Of a DNA stretch of 64,000 bases, positions 26,278-35,475 are shown piece after piece. Under the pieces are notes generated by a model that saw nothing but the letters and a program-made list of their open reading frames with translations, searched no databases and was not told the DNA's origin. A program made the translations under genes and the position numbers. Source of the stretch: Alphaproteobacteria bacterium (GTDB lineage: Bacteria > Pseudomonadota > Alphaproteobacteria > Rhodobacterales > Rhodobacteraceae); the NCBI GenBank assembly GCA_030148665.1, contig JASBSZ010000029.1, positions 62,001 to 126,000 of the forward strand, given 5' to 3'. How positions within the stretch are numbered: the first letter of the stretch is position 1; every line of letters starts with the position of its first letter.

Positions 26278-27681
26278 TCAGCCGATGTCGTAGGGCAGCA
26301 CGTCCCGCTGGTCGTGATCGACGCGAATGGCGCGTTCGAGCGGGGGCACGCTGCGCTGGTGGCAATTCTCGCGCTCGCAGATTCGGCATGAAATTCCGAT
26401 GGGCTGATAGGCCTGTGCATTGCCGGTATCCAGATCGTCCGCATAGACCAGTTCGCCCGCATGAATCACCTCGCAGCCCAGCCCGATGGCAAAGCGGCGC
26501 ATCGGGGCGCGAAAACTGCCACCCGGTTTGCTGACGTCGCGCGCCAGGCAGAAATAGCGCACACCGTCAGGCGTTTCGGCCAGCTGACGCAGGAAACGCC
26601 CCGGCGTTTCAAACGCCTGATGCACGTTCCACAACGGGCAGGCGCCGCCAAAGCGGGCAAACTGAAGCCGCGTGGCCGAGTGGCGCTTGGTGATCGTGCC
26701 CGCCTGATCGACACGCACGAAAAAGAACGGAATTCCCTTGGCGCCAGGCCTCTGCAGGGTGGAAAGACGATGTGCCACCTGTTCGATCGAGGCGCCGAAC
26801 ATGTCGGACAACCTTTCCAGGTCGTGACGGGTCTCGCGCGCTGCATCCAGGAATTGGCCATAGGGCAACAGGGCCGCACCGGCGAAATAGTTTGCCAGCC
26901 CGATCTTGCAGATCGCGCGGGCCTCGTCCGACTGGAACCGCGCCAGATCCAGCGTTGCTTCCAGCAGGTCGGCCTGTTCGAGCAGGGCACATTGGTGAAC
27001 CATCTGGAAAAGCTGTGTCGCGGGGGCGGCGCCGGCGTCGATCACCAGTATCCGGGTTTCGCGATCAAAGCGGCGCAGAGGTACATGATCGCGCACATAG
27101 GTGGTCACACCCAGCTTTTTCAGATGATCGGCGACCGTTGCGATGCCGGCGCGCCCGCCAAGGCGCAGGCGGCGGGAAAACTGCTCGGCCGCGCGATCGA
27201 CCGCATCGATGTAGTTGTTGCAATAGTGAAAGAAATCGCGCACCTCTTCCCAGGGCGAAAGGCCGGGCGATCGGTCCTCGCGGCCAAGGATCTCGTCCAG
27301 CGAGGCAAGGCGTTCGTGGCTCTGACGGTAGGCGCGGTGCAGTTCCAGGAAGGCCCGCGCAAGCGCTGGGGCATTACTGGCCGTCAGGCGCAGATCGGCC
27401 AGTGGCGGGGTGATGTCCGCAAAAACGGGGTCCGCCAGCGCCTCGCGCATGTCGCTGACGATGCGCTCGCTGTCTCCGCTGCTCAACTCGGTCACGTCAA
27501 GGCCGAATTCCTGTGCCAGCGCCAGAACCACCCCCGTACTTACGGGCCGGCGGTTGTTTTCCATCTGGTTGAGATAGGGCAGCGAAATGCCCAGCTTGGC
27601 GGCAAAGGCCTTTTGCGTCAGGCCAAGGCGGGTGCGCATCTCGCGCAGCCTGACCCCGGCATAGAGTTTTCGTATGCTCAT
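26278..27681 (-). CDS. ScfR-type XRE regulator (short-chain fatty acyl-CoA regulator family)
   Basis: A 467-residue regulator with an N-terminal XRE helix-turn-helix (REMRTRLGLTQKAFAAKLG, then SLPYLNQMENNRRPVS, residues about 8-62), a central IrrE/DUF955-like region (QMVHQCALLEQADLLE) and the ScfR C-terminal domain ending in CRICERENCHQR and SVPPLERAI. Relatives such as RamB and ScfR control acetate, propionate or glyoxylate metabolism and probably sense acyl-CoA. AAAGGAAAGGG precedes ATG 27681; the open frame extends far upstream but that part is antisense to the MFS gene. Convergent with the catabolic operon, 34 bp apart. Confidence 0.88.
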   Translation of the reverse strand: MSIRKLYAGVRLREMRTRLGLTQKAFAAKLGISLPYLNQMENNRRPVSTGVVLALAQEFGLDVTELSSGDSERIVSDMREALADPVFADITPPLADLRLTASNAPALARAFLELHRAYRQSHERLASLDEILGREDRSPGLSPWEEVRDFFHYCNNYIDAVDRAAEQFSRRLRLGGRAGIATVADHLKKLGVTTYVRDHVPLRRFDRETRILVIDAGAAPATQLFQMVHQCALLEQADLLEATLDLARFQSDEARAICKIGLANYFAGAALLPYGQFLDAARETRHDLERLSDMFGASIEQVAHRLSTLQRPGAKGIPFFFVRVDQAGTITKRHSATRLQFARFGGACPLWNVHQAFETPGRFLRQLAETPDGVRYFCLARDVSKPGGSFRAPMRRFAIGLGCEVIHAGELVYADDLDTGNAQAYQPIGISCRICERENCHQRSVPPLERAIRVDHDQRDVLPYDIG

Positions 27682-27791
27682 GCCCTTTCCTTTCAACCAT
27701 GCCGGCCTTTGCGGGTTAGCAAAGGTTATTCCATATTTTCGCAAATTTGCAAATTGGCCGGTCCGGTTGCGTACGGCCCGTATCGGTGCGC

Positions 27792-29027
27792 TCAGTCCAG
27801 CTCTTCGACATCCAGAGGGCCGGCCATGCGGGCCACATGGATGATCCAGGCGGTGGCCAGCAGCGAGGCAACCGCGGTTGCGACCATGACATACAGCAAC
27901 GGAAAGGGGCCGCTCTCGGGTGTCAGCAACGCGCCGGTCACGGCCGCAAGGCTGGCGCCGCCGCCCAGCATGATCGCCCCACCCAACCCGGCCGCACTGC
28001 CGGCCAGCTGCGGGCGTACCGACAACATGCCGGCGTTCGAGTTGGGCAACACCATGCCGTTGCCCAGCCCGACGAACAGCATGAACCCGAAAAAGCTGAG
28101 CGGATGTGTCGCGCCCGCCAGCAGCAACACGAGCGATGCCGACACCCCGACCAGCGTGACCGTGCTGCCGTAAAGGATCATCCGGTTGATGCCGACATAT
28201 ACCGAGAACCGCCCGGAAAGAAAGTTTCCCCCCATGTAGCCGAGCGACACGATCCCGAAATAGAGTCCCAGGGATGAGGCATTCAGCCCGAAGAAATTCG
28301 TGGCGACGAACGGAGCGCCTCCGAGAAAGGCAAAGAATGCTCCGCTGGCAAAGGTCGCAGTCAGGCAATATCCCCAGAAGCGGCGCGAGGTAAACAGCTC
28401 GGGGTAATCCCGCATCTGGGCGGTAAAGCTGGTTGCGCGATTCCGGTTCGTTTCACCCAGGTCGAACCAGATGACGACGGCGACGATAACGCCGACGACC
28501 AGAAGGATCGAGAAATTCGCCTGCCAGCCGAACAGGTCGTCCAGATAGCCTCCGATGGCGGGGGCGATCATCGGTACCAGCGACATGCCCATGGTGACAT
28601 AGCCGATCATGCTGGCTGCCCGATTGGCCGGCACGATATCGCGCACGATCGCGCGCGACAGAACCAGGCCGGTGGCGATTGCCGTCTGCAGCATGCGAAA
28701 GAAAAGAAAGGTCTCGACCGAAGTCGCCAGCAGGCACCCCAGGGTCGCAAGCAGAAAGATCGCGATGGCGACCAGAATGACCGGCCGGCGGCCGTAGCGG
28801 TCGGACACCGGGCCGATCATCAGCTGCAGAAATCCGGTCAACCCCAGATAGGCCGAAACCGACAGCTGCATCAGCGCGTAGTTGGTGTTGAAATAGGCCG
28901 TCATGTTCGGCAGGGACGGCAGGAACACGTTCATCGACAACGCCGAAAGCCCCGCCAGCAGTACCAGTGTCAGGATGTGGGGCGGGGTCGAGCGATCAAG
29001 AAATCTGACACGCGGCAGAGAGGACAT
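27792..29027 (-). CDS. Bcr/CflA-family MFS drug exporter
   Basis: A 12-helix major facilitator transporter, 411 residues, of the Bcr/CflA (DHA1) group that exports drugs such as bicyclomycin or small metabolites by proton antiport. The landmark motif A is present as GPVSDRYGRRPVIL between helices 2 and 3, motif B as RMLQTAIATGLVLSRAIVRD, and motif C as GYVTMGMSLVPMIAPAIGGYL. The N-terminus (STPPHILTLVLLAGLSALSMNVFLPSLP) is typical. Substrate not predictable from sequence. It stands alone, preceded on the opposite strand by the 6S RNA candidate. Confidence 0.88.
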   Translation of the reverse strand: MSSLPRVRFLDRSTPPHILTLVLLAGLSALSMNVFLPSLPNMTAYFNTNYALMQLSVSAYLGLTGFLQLMIGPVSDRYGRRPVILVAIAIFLLATLGCLLATSVETFLFFRMLQTAIATGLVLSRAIVRDIVPANRAASMIGYVTMGMSLVPMIAPAIGGYLDDLFGWQANFSILLVVGVIVAVVIWFDLGETNRNRATSFTAQMRDYPELFTSRRFWGYCLTATFASGAFFAFLGGAPFVATNFFGLNASSLGLYFGIVSLGYMGGNFLSGRFSVYVGINRMILYGSTVTLVGVSASLVLLLAGATHPLSFFGFMLFVGLGNGMVLPNSNAGMLSVRPQLAGSAAGLGGAIMLGGGASLAAVTGALLTPESGPFPLLYVMVATAVASLLATAWIIHVARMAGPLDVEELD

Positions 29028-29080
29028 GAGTCAGCCTTATGGCGGCGCTGTGGCCATGTCCATTGCATTTGCAACCTTTT

Positions 29081-29195
29081 GACGTAGGGTCCCGACCCTG
29101 ACGGCCGGTCGCGCAGGGTGTCCCCGCGTACCCGTGTGGCGGCCGGGCGGATTTGTGATCTTGCCCTTGTGCGCCAACGGGTCGATAGTCGCTGT
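29081..29195 (+). ncRNA. ssrS: Candidate 6S RNA (ssrS), approximate ends
   Basis: The stretch directly before the 5-formyl-THF cyclo-ligase gene folds as a long imperfect rod: CGACCC (29093-29098) with GGGTCG (29179-29184), GCGCA (29111-29115) with TGCGC (29170-29174), GGG (29116-29118) with CCC (29164-29166), then an open region and an apical CCGC/GCGG hairpin (29124-29142). GGGC (29145-29148) can alternatively pair with GCCC (29163-29166), like the bubble-side hairpin of 6S RNA. 6S RNA is encoded at this position (upstream of the ygfA homologue) in many proteobacteria. Identification rests on fold and position; I could not compare with a covariance model. Confidence 0.5.
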
Positions 29196-29786
29196 ATGGA
29201 CGATCTCGACAAACGCAAGGAACAGGCGCGCAAGCAGGCCCTTGCCGCGCGCAAGGCGGCGCATGCGGCGGCATGTGCATGCCCCGGCGACAGCGGGCCG
29301 CAAGCCCGGGCCAACCGCCTGCTGGCCGACCATCTGGCACGATTGCCGGACTATCGGGTCATCGCCGGCTACATGCCGATCCGCTCGGAAATCTCGCCCC
29401 TGCCGGTGATGGAGGCCCAGCACGCAGGTGGCAAGATCGTGGTCGTGCCGGTGATTGCGGGCAAGGGAAAGCCCCTTTTGTTCAGCCGCTGGACACCGGG
29501 TTGCGCCATGGTTACGGGGCCGTTCGGCGCCCGGATCCCGGCCAGGGCGGATTATCTGCGTCCCGAGGTGCTGATCACCCCGCTTGTGGCCTTTGATCGG
29601 CGGGGATACCGGCTGGGATATGGCGGAGGGTTCTACGATCGCAGCATCGAAATGCTGACACTGGCCGAAGAGCCCCATGCGGTGGGCCTGGCCTTTGCGG
29701 CGCAGGAACTGCCCGACGTGCCGGTGGGCAGGAACGACAGACGGCTCGACGCGCTGGTCACCGAAAACGAGGTGCTGCGGTTCTGA
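29196..29786 (+). CDS. 5-formyltetrahydrofolate cyclo-ligase
   Basis: ATP-dependent conversion of 5-formyl-THF to 5,10-methenyl-THF in folate recycling. The signature GYGGGFYDRSIEML near the C-terminus is diagnostic; YMPIRSEISPLPVME and the basic N-terminal helix (DKRKEQARKQALAARKAA) are typical. ATG 29196 directly follows the 6S RNA-like stretch; an earlier in-frame ATG at 29118 lies inside that structure and is unlikely. 196 residues, normal length. Confidence 0.92.
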   Translation: MDDLDKRKEQARKQALAARKAAHAAACACPGDSGPQARANRLLADHLARLPDYRVIAGYMPIRSEISPLPVMEAQHAGGKIVVVPVIAGKGKPLLFSRWTPGCAMVTGPFGARIPARADYLRPEVLITPLVAFDRRGYRLGYGGGFYDRSIEMLTLAEEPHAVGLAFAAQELPDVPVGRNDRRLDALVTENEVLRF

Positions 29787-29841
29787 TCGCCAATTCCGCA
29801 GCCCCCTTGCCCTTGCCGTCGCCTGGCCCTATGCCGAAAAC

Positions 29842-30654
29842 ATGAGACTGTTATTCCTTGGCGATGTGATGGGCCGCGCCGGGCGCCGTGCCATCATCGA
29901 AAACCTTCCTCGTATCCGCGCCGAATGGGCGCTCGATTTCGTCGTGGTCAACGCCGAGAACGCAACCGGCGGCATGGGGCTGAACCGGTCGCATGCCCAG
30001 CTGTTGCTTGAGGCCGGGGCAGACTGCCTGACGCTGGGCGATCACGCATTCGACCAGAAGGACATGCTGGGCGCGATCGAGCAGGAGGGCCGGATCCTGC
30101 GCCCGCTGAACTATGCCCGCAGCGCACCCGGTGTGGGCGCGCGATTGTTGTCGGCGCACAGCGGCCGCAAGGTGCTGGTGGTTCAGGCGTTGGGGCAGGT
30201 CTTCATGCGGCGCCCCTTTGCCGATCCGTTTTCGGCTGTCGAGCAGGTGCTGAACGCCCACCCCCTGGGTAGCCGCGCAAATGCGGTCATTGTCGATTTC
30301 CACGCCGAGGCGACCAGCGAAAAGATGGCCATGGCCCATTGGTGCGACGGGCGGGCCTCGCTGGTGGTCGGAACGCATACCCATGTGCCTACCGCCGACA
30401 CCCGGATCCTGCCGGGCGGCACGGCGGCGCAGACGGATGCCGGGATGTGCGGCGACTACAATTCCGTCATCGGCATGGAAAAGGCCGAGCCCATGCGCCG
30501 TTTCATCACCGGCATGCAGAAAGAGCGCTTTACCCCCGCAAAGGGCGAGGCGACGTTGAGCGGTGTTTTCGTGGAAACCGACGACGCGACGGGCCGGGCC
30601 GTCAGGGCGGCCCCGATCCGTGTTGGCGGGGTGCTTGCGCAGGGAACGCCATGA
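29842..30654 (+). CDS. TIGR00282/YmdB-type metallophosphoesterase
   Basis: A calcineurin-like phosphoesterase of the YmdB family, known to hydrolyse 2',3'-cyclic nucleotides in Bacillus. All metal-binding motifs are present: FLGDVMGRAGRR, VVNAENATGG, LTLGDHAFDQKD, VDFHAEATSEK and VGTHTHVPTADT, together forming the two-metal site. 270 residues, normal. It begins 55 bp after the cyclo-ligase gene, a linkage that probably makes one transcript. A strong terminator follows at 30674-30715. Confidence 0.9.
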   Translation: MRLLFLGDVMGRAGRRAIIENLPRIRAEWALDFVVVNAENATGGMGLNRSHAQLLLEAGADCLTLGDHAFDQKDMLGAIEQEGRILRPLNYARSAPGVGARLLSAHSGRKVLVVQALGQVFMRRPFADPFSAVEQVLNAHPLGSRANAVIVDFHAEATSEKMAMAHWCDGRASLVVGTHTHVPTADTRILPGGTAAQTDAGMCGDYNSVIGMEKAEPMRRFITGMQKERFTPAKGEATLSGVFVETDDATGRAVRAAPIRVGGVLAQGTP

Positions 30655-30673
30655 CGGCACGCCCACAAGGCAC

Positions 30674-30715
30674 CCCCTGACAGAACGGGCCGCAGCCTGT
30701 TCCCAGGGGCTTTTT
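30674..30715 (+). terminator. Rho-independent terminator after the YmdB-type gene
   Basis: CCCCTG (30674-30679) pairs with CAGGGG (30704-30709), with an inner GAAC-GGGC/GCC-TGTTC stem and a CGCA loop, followed by C and TTTTT. Confidence 0.75.
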
Positions 30716-30787
30716 CGGGGGCTTTTAGCGCTTGTATGCCTGGGCGCGAGCGGCAACAATACGTCGAACCCACGAGAACGGCCTGCC

Positions 30788-32569
30788 ATGCTCGATCTTC
30801 TCGCCATTCCCGCCGATTTCCGCGCTGTCGCGACGCTGGTCATCGTGGCGGGCATGTTTCTGCTGTTTCTGCGCGATACCTTCCCGACCGAGGTCGTGGC
30901 CATCGGAGCGGCTGCCCTGATGCTGGTGACCGGGCTGTTGCCCTATGATGCGCTGCTGGCGGTGTTTTCCAATCCGGCCCCGTGGACCATTGCGGCGATG
31001 TTCATCATCATGGGGGGACTCGTGCGCACCGGTGCCCTGGCGGCGTTCACGTCGCTGGCCGAAAGACATGCGTCCAGGCGGCCCGTGCTGGTGTTGGCCG
31101 CACTCAGCCTGTTCGTGGTGCTGGCGTCGGCATTCGTTTCCAACACCCCGGTCGTGGTGGTGATGATTCCCGTCGCGGTCGGCCTGGCCCGCAGGCTGGG
31201 CGTGGCGCCGTCGAAACTGCTGATCCCGCTGTCCTATGCCGCCATACTCGGCGGGACGCTGACGCTGATCGGCACCTCGACCAACCTGCTGGTGGACGGG
31301 GTGGCGCGCACGCAGGGAATGCGCCCCTTTTCCATTTTCGAGATCATGCCGCTGGGCCTGGTTCTGGTTGCCTGGGGCCTGCTGTACCTGCGCATCATGG
31401 CCCCCCGCCTGTTGCCCGACCGACAGTCGATGATTGCGCTGCTCGAAAACCGAAAGGCGCGCAAGTTCTTTACCGAGGTGGCCATTCCCCACGGGTCTGA
31501 CCTGATCGGCCAGAAGGTGGTCGAGGTCGATCTGTTCAGGCGCGAGGGGGTGCGCGTGGTCGATGTGCTGCGCGGGGATCTTTCGCTCAGGCGAGACCTG
31601 TCGTCGGTTGTCCTGGCCGAGGGGGACCGTGTTGTCCTGCGCACCGGCATGGGCGAGGTTCTCGGCCTGCAGAAGAACCGCGCGCTCAGGGATGTGGACA
31701 AGCTGTCGTCGGTCGAGACCACCACCGTCGAGGTTCTGATCTCGCCCGGTTGCCGCATGGTGGGGCGGTCGCTGGGTTCGCTCAGGCTGCGGCGACGCTA
31801 TGGCGTCTATCCGCTTGCGGTTCACCGGCGCAACCAGAATATCGGACGCCAGCTCGACGATCTGGTGGTGCGGGTGGGCGACACGCTGTTGCTGGAGGGC
31901 GCGCCCGAGGATATCGCGCGGCTTGCGCGCGACATGGACATGGTCGATATCAGCCGCCCCACCGACCGCGCCTTTCGACGCAGCCATGCACCGATCGTCC
32001 TGCTGGCGCTGGCGGGCGTGGTGATACTGGCTGCGCTGGGCGTCGCGCCGATCTTTGGTCTGGCGGTGGTCGCCGTTGCCGTCATCCTGCTGACCCGCTG
32101 CATCGACGCCGACGAGGCGTTTTCCTTTGTCGATGGCCGCCTGCTGTCGCTGATCTTTGCCATGCTGGCCATCGGTGCGGCGTTGGAAGATACCGGGGCG
32201 GTGCGCCTGATTGCGGGCACGATCAGCCCCTGGTTGACCTCGCTGCCGCCATTTGCAGTCGTATGGGCGGTCTACCTGATGACCTCGGTGTTGACCGAGC
32301 TGGTTTCCAACAATGCGGTTGCGGTGGTGATGACGCCGATCGCCATCGGTCTGGCCCAGGCGCTGGGGGTCGATCCGCGGCCGCTGGTCGTGGCGGTGAT
32401 GATGGCGGCAAGCGCGTCGTTCGCGACCCCCATCGGGTATCAGACGAACATGCTGGTCTATGGGCCCGGCGGTTATCGTTTCAGCGATTTCCTGCGTATC
32501 GGTATCCCTCTGAACCTGTCGGTAGGGATTATTGCAAGCCTGGTGATACCGCTGCTCTGGCCGTTGTAA
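30788..32569 (+). CDS. SLC13-family permease with two TrkA-C domains
   Basis: An inner-membrane anion/sodium-type symporter of the ArsB/NhaD-SLC13 superfamily, 593 residues. The two halves each carry the substrate motif (SNTPVVVVMIPVAVGLA near residue 117 and SNNAVAVVMTPIAIGLA near 513), separated by a cytoplasmic region with two RCK-C (TrkA-C) domains (about 210-400: HGSDLIGQKVVEVDL; SPGCRMVGRSLGSLRLRRR). Such proteins transport sulfate, dicarboxylates or similar anions and the TrkA-C parts bind regulators. Substrate not resolved. ATG 30788 precedes the first helix; longer in-frame starts overlap the terminator. No operon partners. Confidence 0.88.
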   Translation: MLDLLAIPADFRAVATLVIVAGMFLLFLRDTFPTEVVAIGAAALMLVTGLLPYDALLAVFSNPAPWTIAAMFIIMGGLVRTGALAAFTSLAERHASRRPVLVLAALSLFVVLASAFVSNTPVVVVMIPVAVGLARRLGVAPSKLLIPLSYAAILGGTLTLIGTSTNLLVDGVARTQGMRPFSIFEIMPLGLVLVAWGLLYLRIMAPRLLPDRQSMIALLENRKARKFFTEVAIPHGSDLIGQKVVEVDLFRREGVRVVDVLRGDLSLRRDLSSVVLAEGDRVVLRTGMGEVLGLQKNRALRDVDKLSSVETTTVEVLISPGCRMVGRSLGSLRLRRRYGVYPLAVHRRNQNIGRQLDDLVVRVGDTLLLEGAPEDIARLARDMDMVDISRPTDRAFRRSHAPIVLLALAGVVILAALGVAPIFGLAVVAVAVILLTRCIDADEAFSFVDGRLLSLIFAMLAIGAALEDTGAVRLIAGTISPWLTSLPPFAVVWAVYLMTSVLTELVSNNAVAVVMTPIAIGLAQALGVDPRPLVVAVMMAASASFATPIGYQTNMLVYGPGGYRFSDFLRIGIPLNLSVGIIASLVIPLLWPL

Positions 32570-32804
32570 GGCGGCCGTTCGGTGGGGCACCAGGTCGGCT
32601 GAATCCGAACTCCGCCAGATTGACATTTGAACTCGCGGATCGCCTGTCAGCCGGTTCACGCCCGATCTCGCCTTGCCCGGGGCTTCCGATGACACGGATC
32701 GCGGTTCCATGTCCCCCACCCCAGCGGCGGATGTGGCCACAAGCCGCTTTGAACTTGCGTCCTTTCCGGGTTATCCTCGGGGCTTTCGCAGCTGGAGGGG
32801 CAGG

Positions 32805-33323
32805 ATGTCGATGATCACCGAGATGTCGCGCGATGAATTCGTCACCCGGTTCGGGGGGGTTTACGAACATTCACCCTGGATTGCCGAGAAATGCTTTGAC
32901 GAGGGTGGCCACCTGAAGGCCGAAAAACCCTCGGACCTGGCCGGACCATTCGCCCTGGTGGTCGAATCCGCCGGCCACGAACCCCAGCTGGTCCTGTTGC
33001 GCGCCCACCCCGACCTGGCCGGCAAGCTGGCGCGCAAGGGGGGGCTGACCGCAGAAAGCTCGTCCGAGCAGGCCAGTGCCGGGCTGGATCAATGCAGCGA
33101 CGAGGAATTCGATGCGTTCACGCGTCTGAACGCCAGGTATCGGGAAAAGTTCGGCTTTCCCTTTATCCTGGCGGTCAAGGGCAGAAACCGGGCCGAGATC
33201 CTGGGAAATTTTCGCGCGCGCGTTGAAAACGACGTCGCGGTCGAGTTTCGCGAGGCGCTGAATCAGGTGCATCAGATCGCCCGGCTGAGGCTGGAAGAGC
33301 TGGACCGGACCTTCAGTTCCTGA
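32805..33323 (+). CDS. uraD: 2-oxo-4-hydroxy-4-carboxy-5-ureidoimidazoline (OHCU) decarboxylase
   Basis: Third step of urate breakdown: stereospecific decarboxylation of OHCU to (S)-allantoin in the cytoplasm. 172 residues. Family segments present are YEHSPWIAEKC, LLRAHPDLAGKL (catalytic His), SSEQASAGLDQ, LNARYREKFGFPFILAVKG and EFREALNQVHQIARLRLEEL. GGAGGGG ends 4 nt before ATG 32805. No urate hydroxylase, HIU hydrolase or allantoinase is nearby, although a xanthine dehydrogenase-family enzyme lies 10 kb upstream. The last 11 nt overlap the convergent SPOR gene. Confidence 0.9.
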   Translation: MSMITEMSRDEFVTRFGGVYEHSPWIAEKCFDEGGHLKAEKPSDLAGPFALVVESAGHEPQLVLLRAHPDLAGKLARKGGLTAESSSEQASAGLDQCSDEEFDAFTRLNARYREKFGFPFILAVKGRNRAEILGNFRARVENDVAVEFREALNQVHQIARLRLEELDRTFSS

Positions 33324-34665
33324 CGGTGAAAGCGTCGGCAAAACCGGCGCGTCGCGCCCGCTGCAGGGCGGTGCTCAGGCTTGCGGTATCGCTGAAGGGC
33401 CCCAGCATCACGACGTCATAGCTCTTGCCCCGCCGTTTCAGCGGGCGCTTGAGCGTGGGCAGACCGGCGGCCTGGAAGCGTGCCAGCGTCCGGGTTGCAT
33501 TTTCCGGCACGCCAAAGGTCGCCACCTGCACATACACCCCCCTTGCCGCGGTCGCGCGGGAATTGCGGGCTGCGGGCGCCGATGTTTCCGCCGATACATC
33601 GTTGATCTTGCGATAGCGTTTCATGTTGGCGGGCGCGGCCTCGTCGCGCACGGGGCGTTTTTTCCTGATGCGGGTGGCTGTCTGCCGCGTGGTGCCGGTG
33701 GCCGGGCCGTAGGCCGGAACGAAAGGTCTGAGCGAGGCCGTCTGATAGGGATAGCGGATCTGCGGATAGCGTTCGGTGACATCGCGCCCGGTCGTGGTAT
33801 CGATCAGGCGGCGTGGTACCGTTTCGGTCCAGATCAGATCCATTGCGGCCTTGCCTTCGGCCGTGCCGACCGCGCGCAGGGCCAGGATCGAAGGGTCGCT
33901 CAGCAGGCTGTGATAGCCCTTGGGCATCGAGGTCACGATGCGGGGTGCCTGTGGCACGCGCAGTTGCGGCTGTACCAGCGGTTGCGCGGCTGCATATCGT
34001 TGCCCGACGGCTGCGCGATAGGCAACGGCAGGGTGTACCGCCTGCGGGCCAAGGCGTCCGGTTCGCACGGCGCAGGGGCAGGGGGCGGACGGAACCGCGG
34101 CCACGGTGGGTATCGCGGGCACCCTTGTCGGCGCGACCGGAACCTCCGCCACGCGTCTGGGCGCGCGGGGTTTCGAGACGATGGTTGGTGCTGGTGCGGG
34201 GCGTTTGTGGGGGGTACCGAACCAGAACGCGTTCCAGTTGAACGGCTTTTGTGCCCTGGCGGGTTGTCTGGCCGGTTTTCCCGTTGTGGCAGATGACGCG
34301 ACCCGACGTGGTGCTGCCGGTCTCGGCGCCGCCGCTATACGGGGGGCGACGTCGGGTTTGCGTATCACAGCTGTTGCGGGTTTTTGTGTCCTTGTCGCCC
34401 TTGCCGGTCGTGCGCCGGCAACCCGGGTCGGTTTGAGCCCACAGACCAGTTGTTTCGATCGGGTGACCCGCGGAACCCAGGTGACCCTGCCCCCATAGCC
34501 GGTGCGAATATATGCACATCCCCGGCTATCGACATATTGCATGGCCTTGTAGCTGGCCGGCGGAATTTCAGCCGGGCCATTGGCGTTGCGCAAACTCCTG
34601 GCCTGTACACCAACGCTCAGGGAAATCAGCGCGATTCCCGTGAAAAATGCGTTTGCTGCCCGCAT
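33313..34665 (-). CDS. SPOR-domain exported protein
   Basis: A 450-residue protein with a signal peptide (MRAANAFFTGIALISLSVGVQA), a short conserved N-terminal domain with two Cys (GCAYIRTGYGGRVTW...LVCGL), a long Pro/Ala/Arg-rich low-complexity centre, and a C-terminal SPOR domain (about 372-448: GVYVQVATFGVPENATRTLARFQ...YDVVMLGPFSDTASLSTAL). SPOR domains bind denuded peptidoglycan at the division septum, so a periplasmic cell-wall or division role is likely. Convergent overlap with uraD by 11 nt. A GCCCCC/GGGGGC hairpin covers its ribosome-binding region. Confidence 0.85.
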   Translation of the reverse strand: MRAANAFFTGIALISLSVGVQARSLRNANGPAEIPPASYKAMQYVDSRGCAYIRTGYGGRVTWVPRVTRSKQLVCGLKPTRVAGARPARATRTQKPATAVIRKPDVAPRIAAAPRPAAPRRVASSATTGKPARQPARAQKPFNWNAFWFGTPHKRPAPAPTIVSKPRAPRRVAEVPVAPTRVPAIPTVAAVPSAPCPCAVRTGRLGPQAVHPAVAYRAAVGQRYAAAQPLVQPQLRVPQAPRIVTSMPKGYHSLLSDPSILALRAVGTAEGKAAMDLIWTETVPRRLIDTTTGRDVTERYPQIRYPYQTASLRPFVPAYGPATGTTRQTATRIRKKRPVRDEAAPANMKRYRKINDVSAETSAPAARNSRATAARGVYVQVATFGVPENATRTLARFQAAGLPTLKRPLKRRGKSYDVVMLGPFSDTASLSTALQRARRAGFADAFTVRN

Positions 34666-34671
34666 GTATCA

Positions 34672-34690
34672 GCCCCCTGTCACTGGGGGC
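34672..34690 (-). promoter_or_regulatory. Hairpin over the SPOR gene ribosome-binding region
   Basis: GCCCCC and GGGGGC pair perfectly around a 7-nt loop, 6 nt upstream of the SPOR start. On the coding strand the G-run that could act as Shine-Dalgarno is inside the 3' arm. It could equally end upp transcription, but no T-run follows. Confidence 0.4.
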
Positions 34691-34741
34691 AGTTTGCCGA
34701 ATTGTTTCCCGATAGTAAAGTGAAACCCGGCGAAAATTAGC

Positions 34742-35374
34742 CTATTTTGTGCCGAACATGCGGTCACCCGCATCACCTAGCCCCGGCAGGATGTAGCCCT
34801 TTTCGTTCAGGCGCTCATCCAGAGCGGCGGTAACGATGGGCACATCGGGGTGCGCCTCTTTCATGCGCGCAACTCCCTCGGGGGCGGCCAGAAGGCACAT
34901 GAAACGAATGTCGGTGGCGCCCGCCTGTTTCAGCAGCTCGATCGCCTTGGCCGAGGAATTGCCGGTTGCCAGCATCGGATCGACGGCGATCACGCGCCGA
35001 TCCTTCAGCCCCTCGGGCACCTTGAAATAATACTGCACGGGTTCCAGCGTCTTTTCATCGCGATACAGCCCGACAAAGCCGACGCGGGCCGAGGGGATCA
35101 GCTCAAGCACACCGTTCAGCAGCCCGTTGCCTGCGCGCAGGATCGACACCAGCGCCAGTTTCTTGCCCTTCAGAACGGGGGCGTCCATTTCCATCAGGGG
35201 GGTTTCGATGCGCCGTGTGGTTGTCGGCAGATCGCGGGTGACCTCATAGCCCAGCAGCAACGAGATTTCGTGCAAGAGTTGACGGAACACCGCGGTTGGC
35301 GTGGTCTTTTCCCGCATCAAGGTCAGCTTGTGCTGGATCAGCGGGTGATCGACGATGGTCAGGTGCTGTTGCAT
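34742..35374 (-). CDS. upp: Uracil phosphoribosyltransferase
   Basis: Salvages uracil to UMP using PRPP. The 210-residue type I PRTase has the PRPP-binding loop [20 protein letters not shown], the flexible N-terminal [16 protein letters not shown], and the uracil-binding C-terminal [11 protein letters not shown]. Normal length. Downstream of cdd, deoA and deoB on the same strand, with 101 bp after deoB; this matches a pyrimidine and deoxynucleoside salvage block. Confidence 0.96.
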   Translation of the reverse strand: MQQHLTIVDHPLIQHKLTLMREKTTPTAVFRQLLHEISLLLGYEVTRDLPTTTRRIETPLMEMDAPVLKGKKLALVSILRAGNGLLNGVLELIPSARVGFVGLYRDEKTLEPVQYYFKVPEGLKDRRVIAVDPMLATGNSSAKAIELLKQAGATDIRFMCLLAAPEGVARMKEAHPDVPIVTAALDERLNEKGYILPGLGDAGDRMFGTK

Positions 35375-35475
35375 GATTTCCCCCGGCAGGTTTTGTGGCG
35401 CGTCGGGGAATGGTTACTCCAGCACCGCCGCCAAGCCAACGGGAAAAACCGCTGGGTCTTGCAGAAAGGAGTGCC

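Noticed and set aside
27682-28368. N-terminal extension of the ScfR frame by more than 220 codons
   Set aside because: The extension is antisense to the MFS gene and the ATG at 27681 has a strong ribosome site and the family start.
30725-32740. 671-codon minus-strand frame opposite the SLC13 permease
   Set aside because: Composition is Gln/His/Arg-rich low complexity, typical of the reverse of a membrane protein gene.
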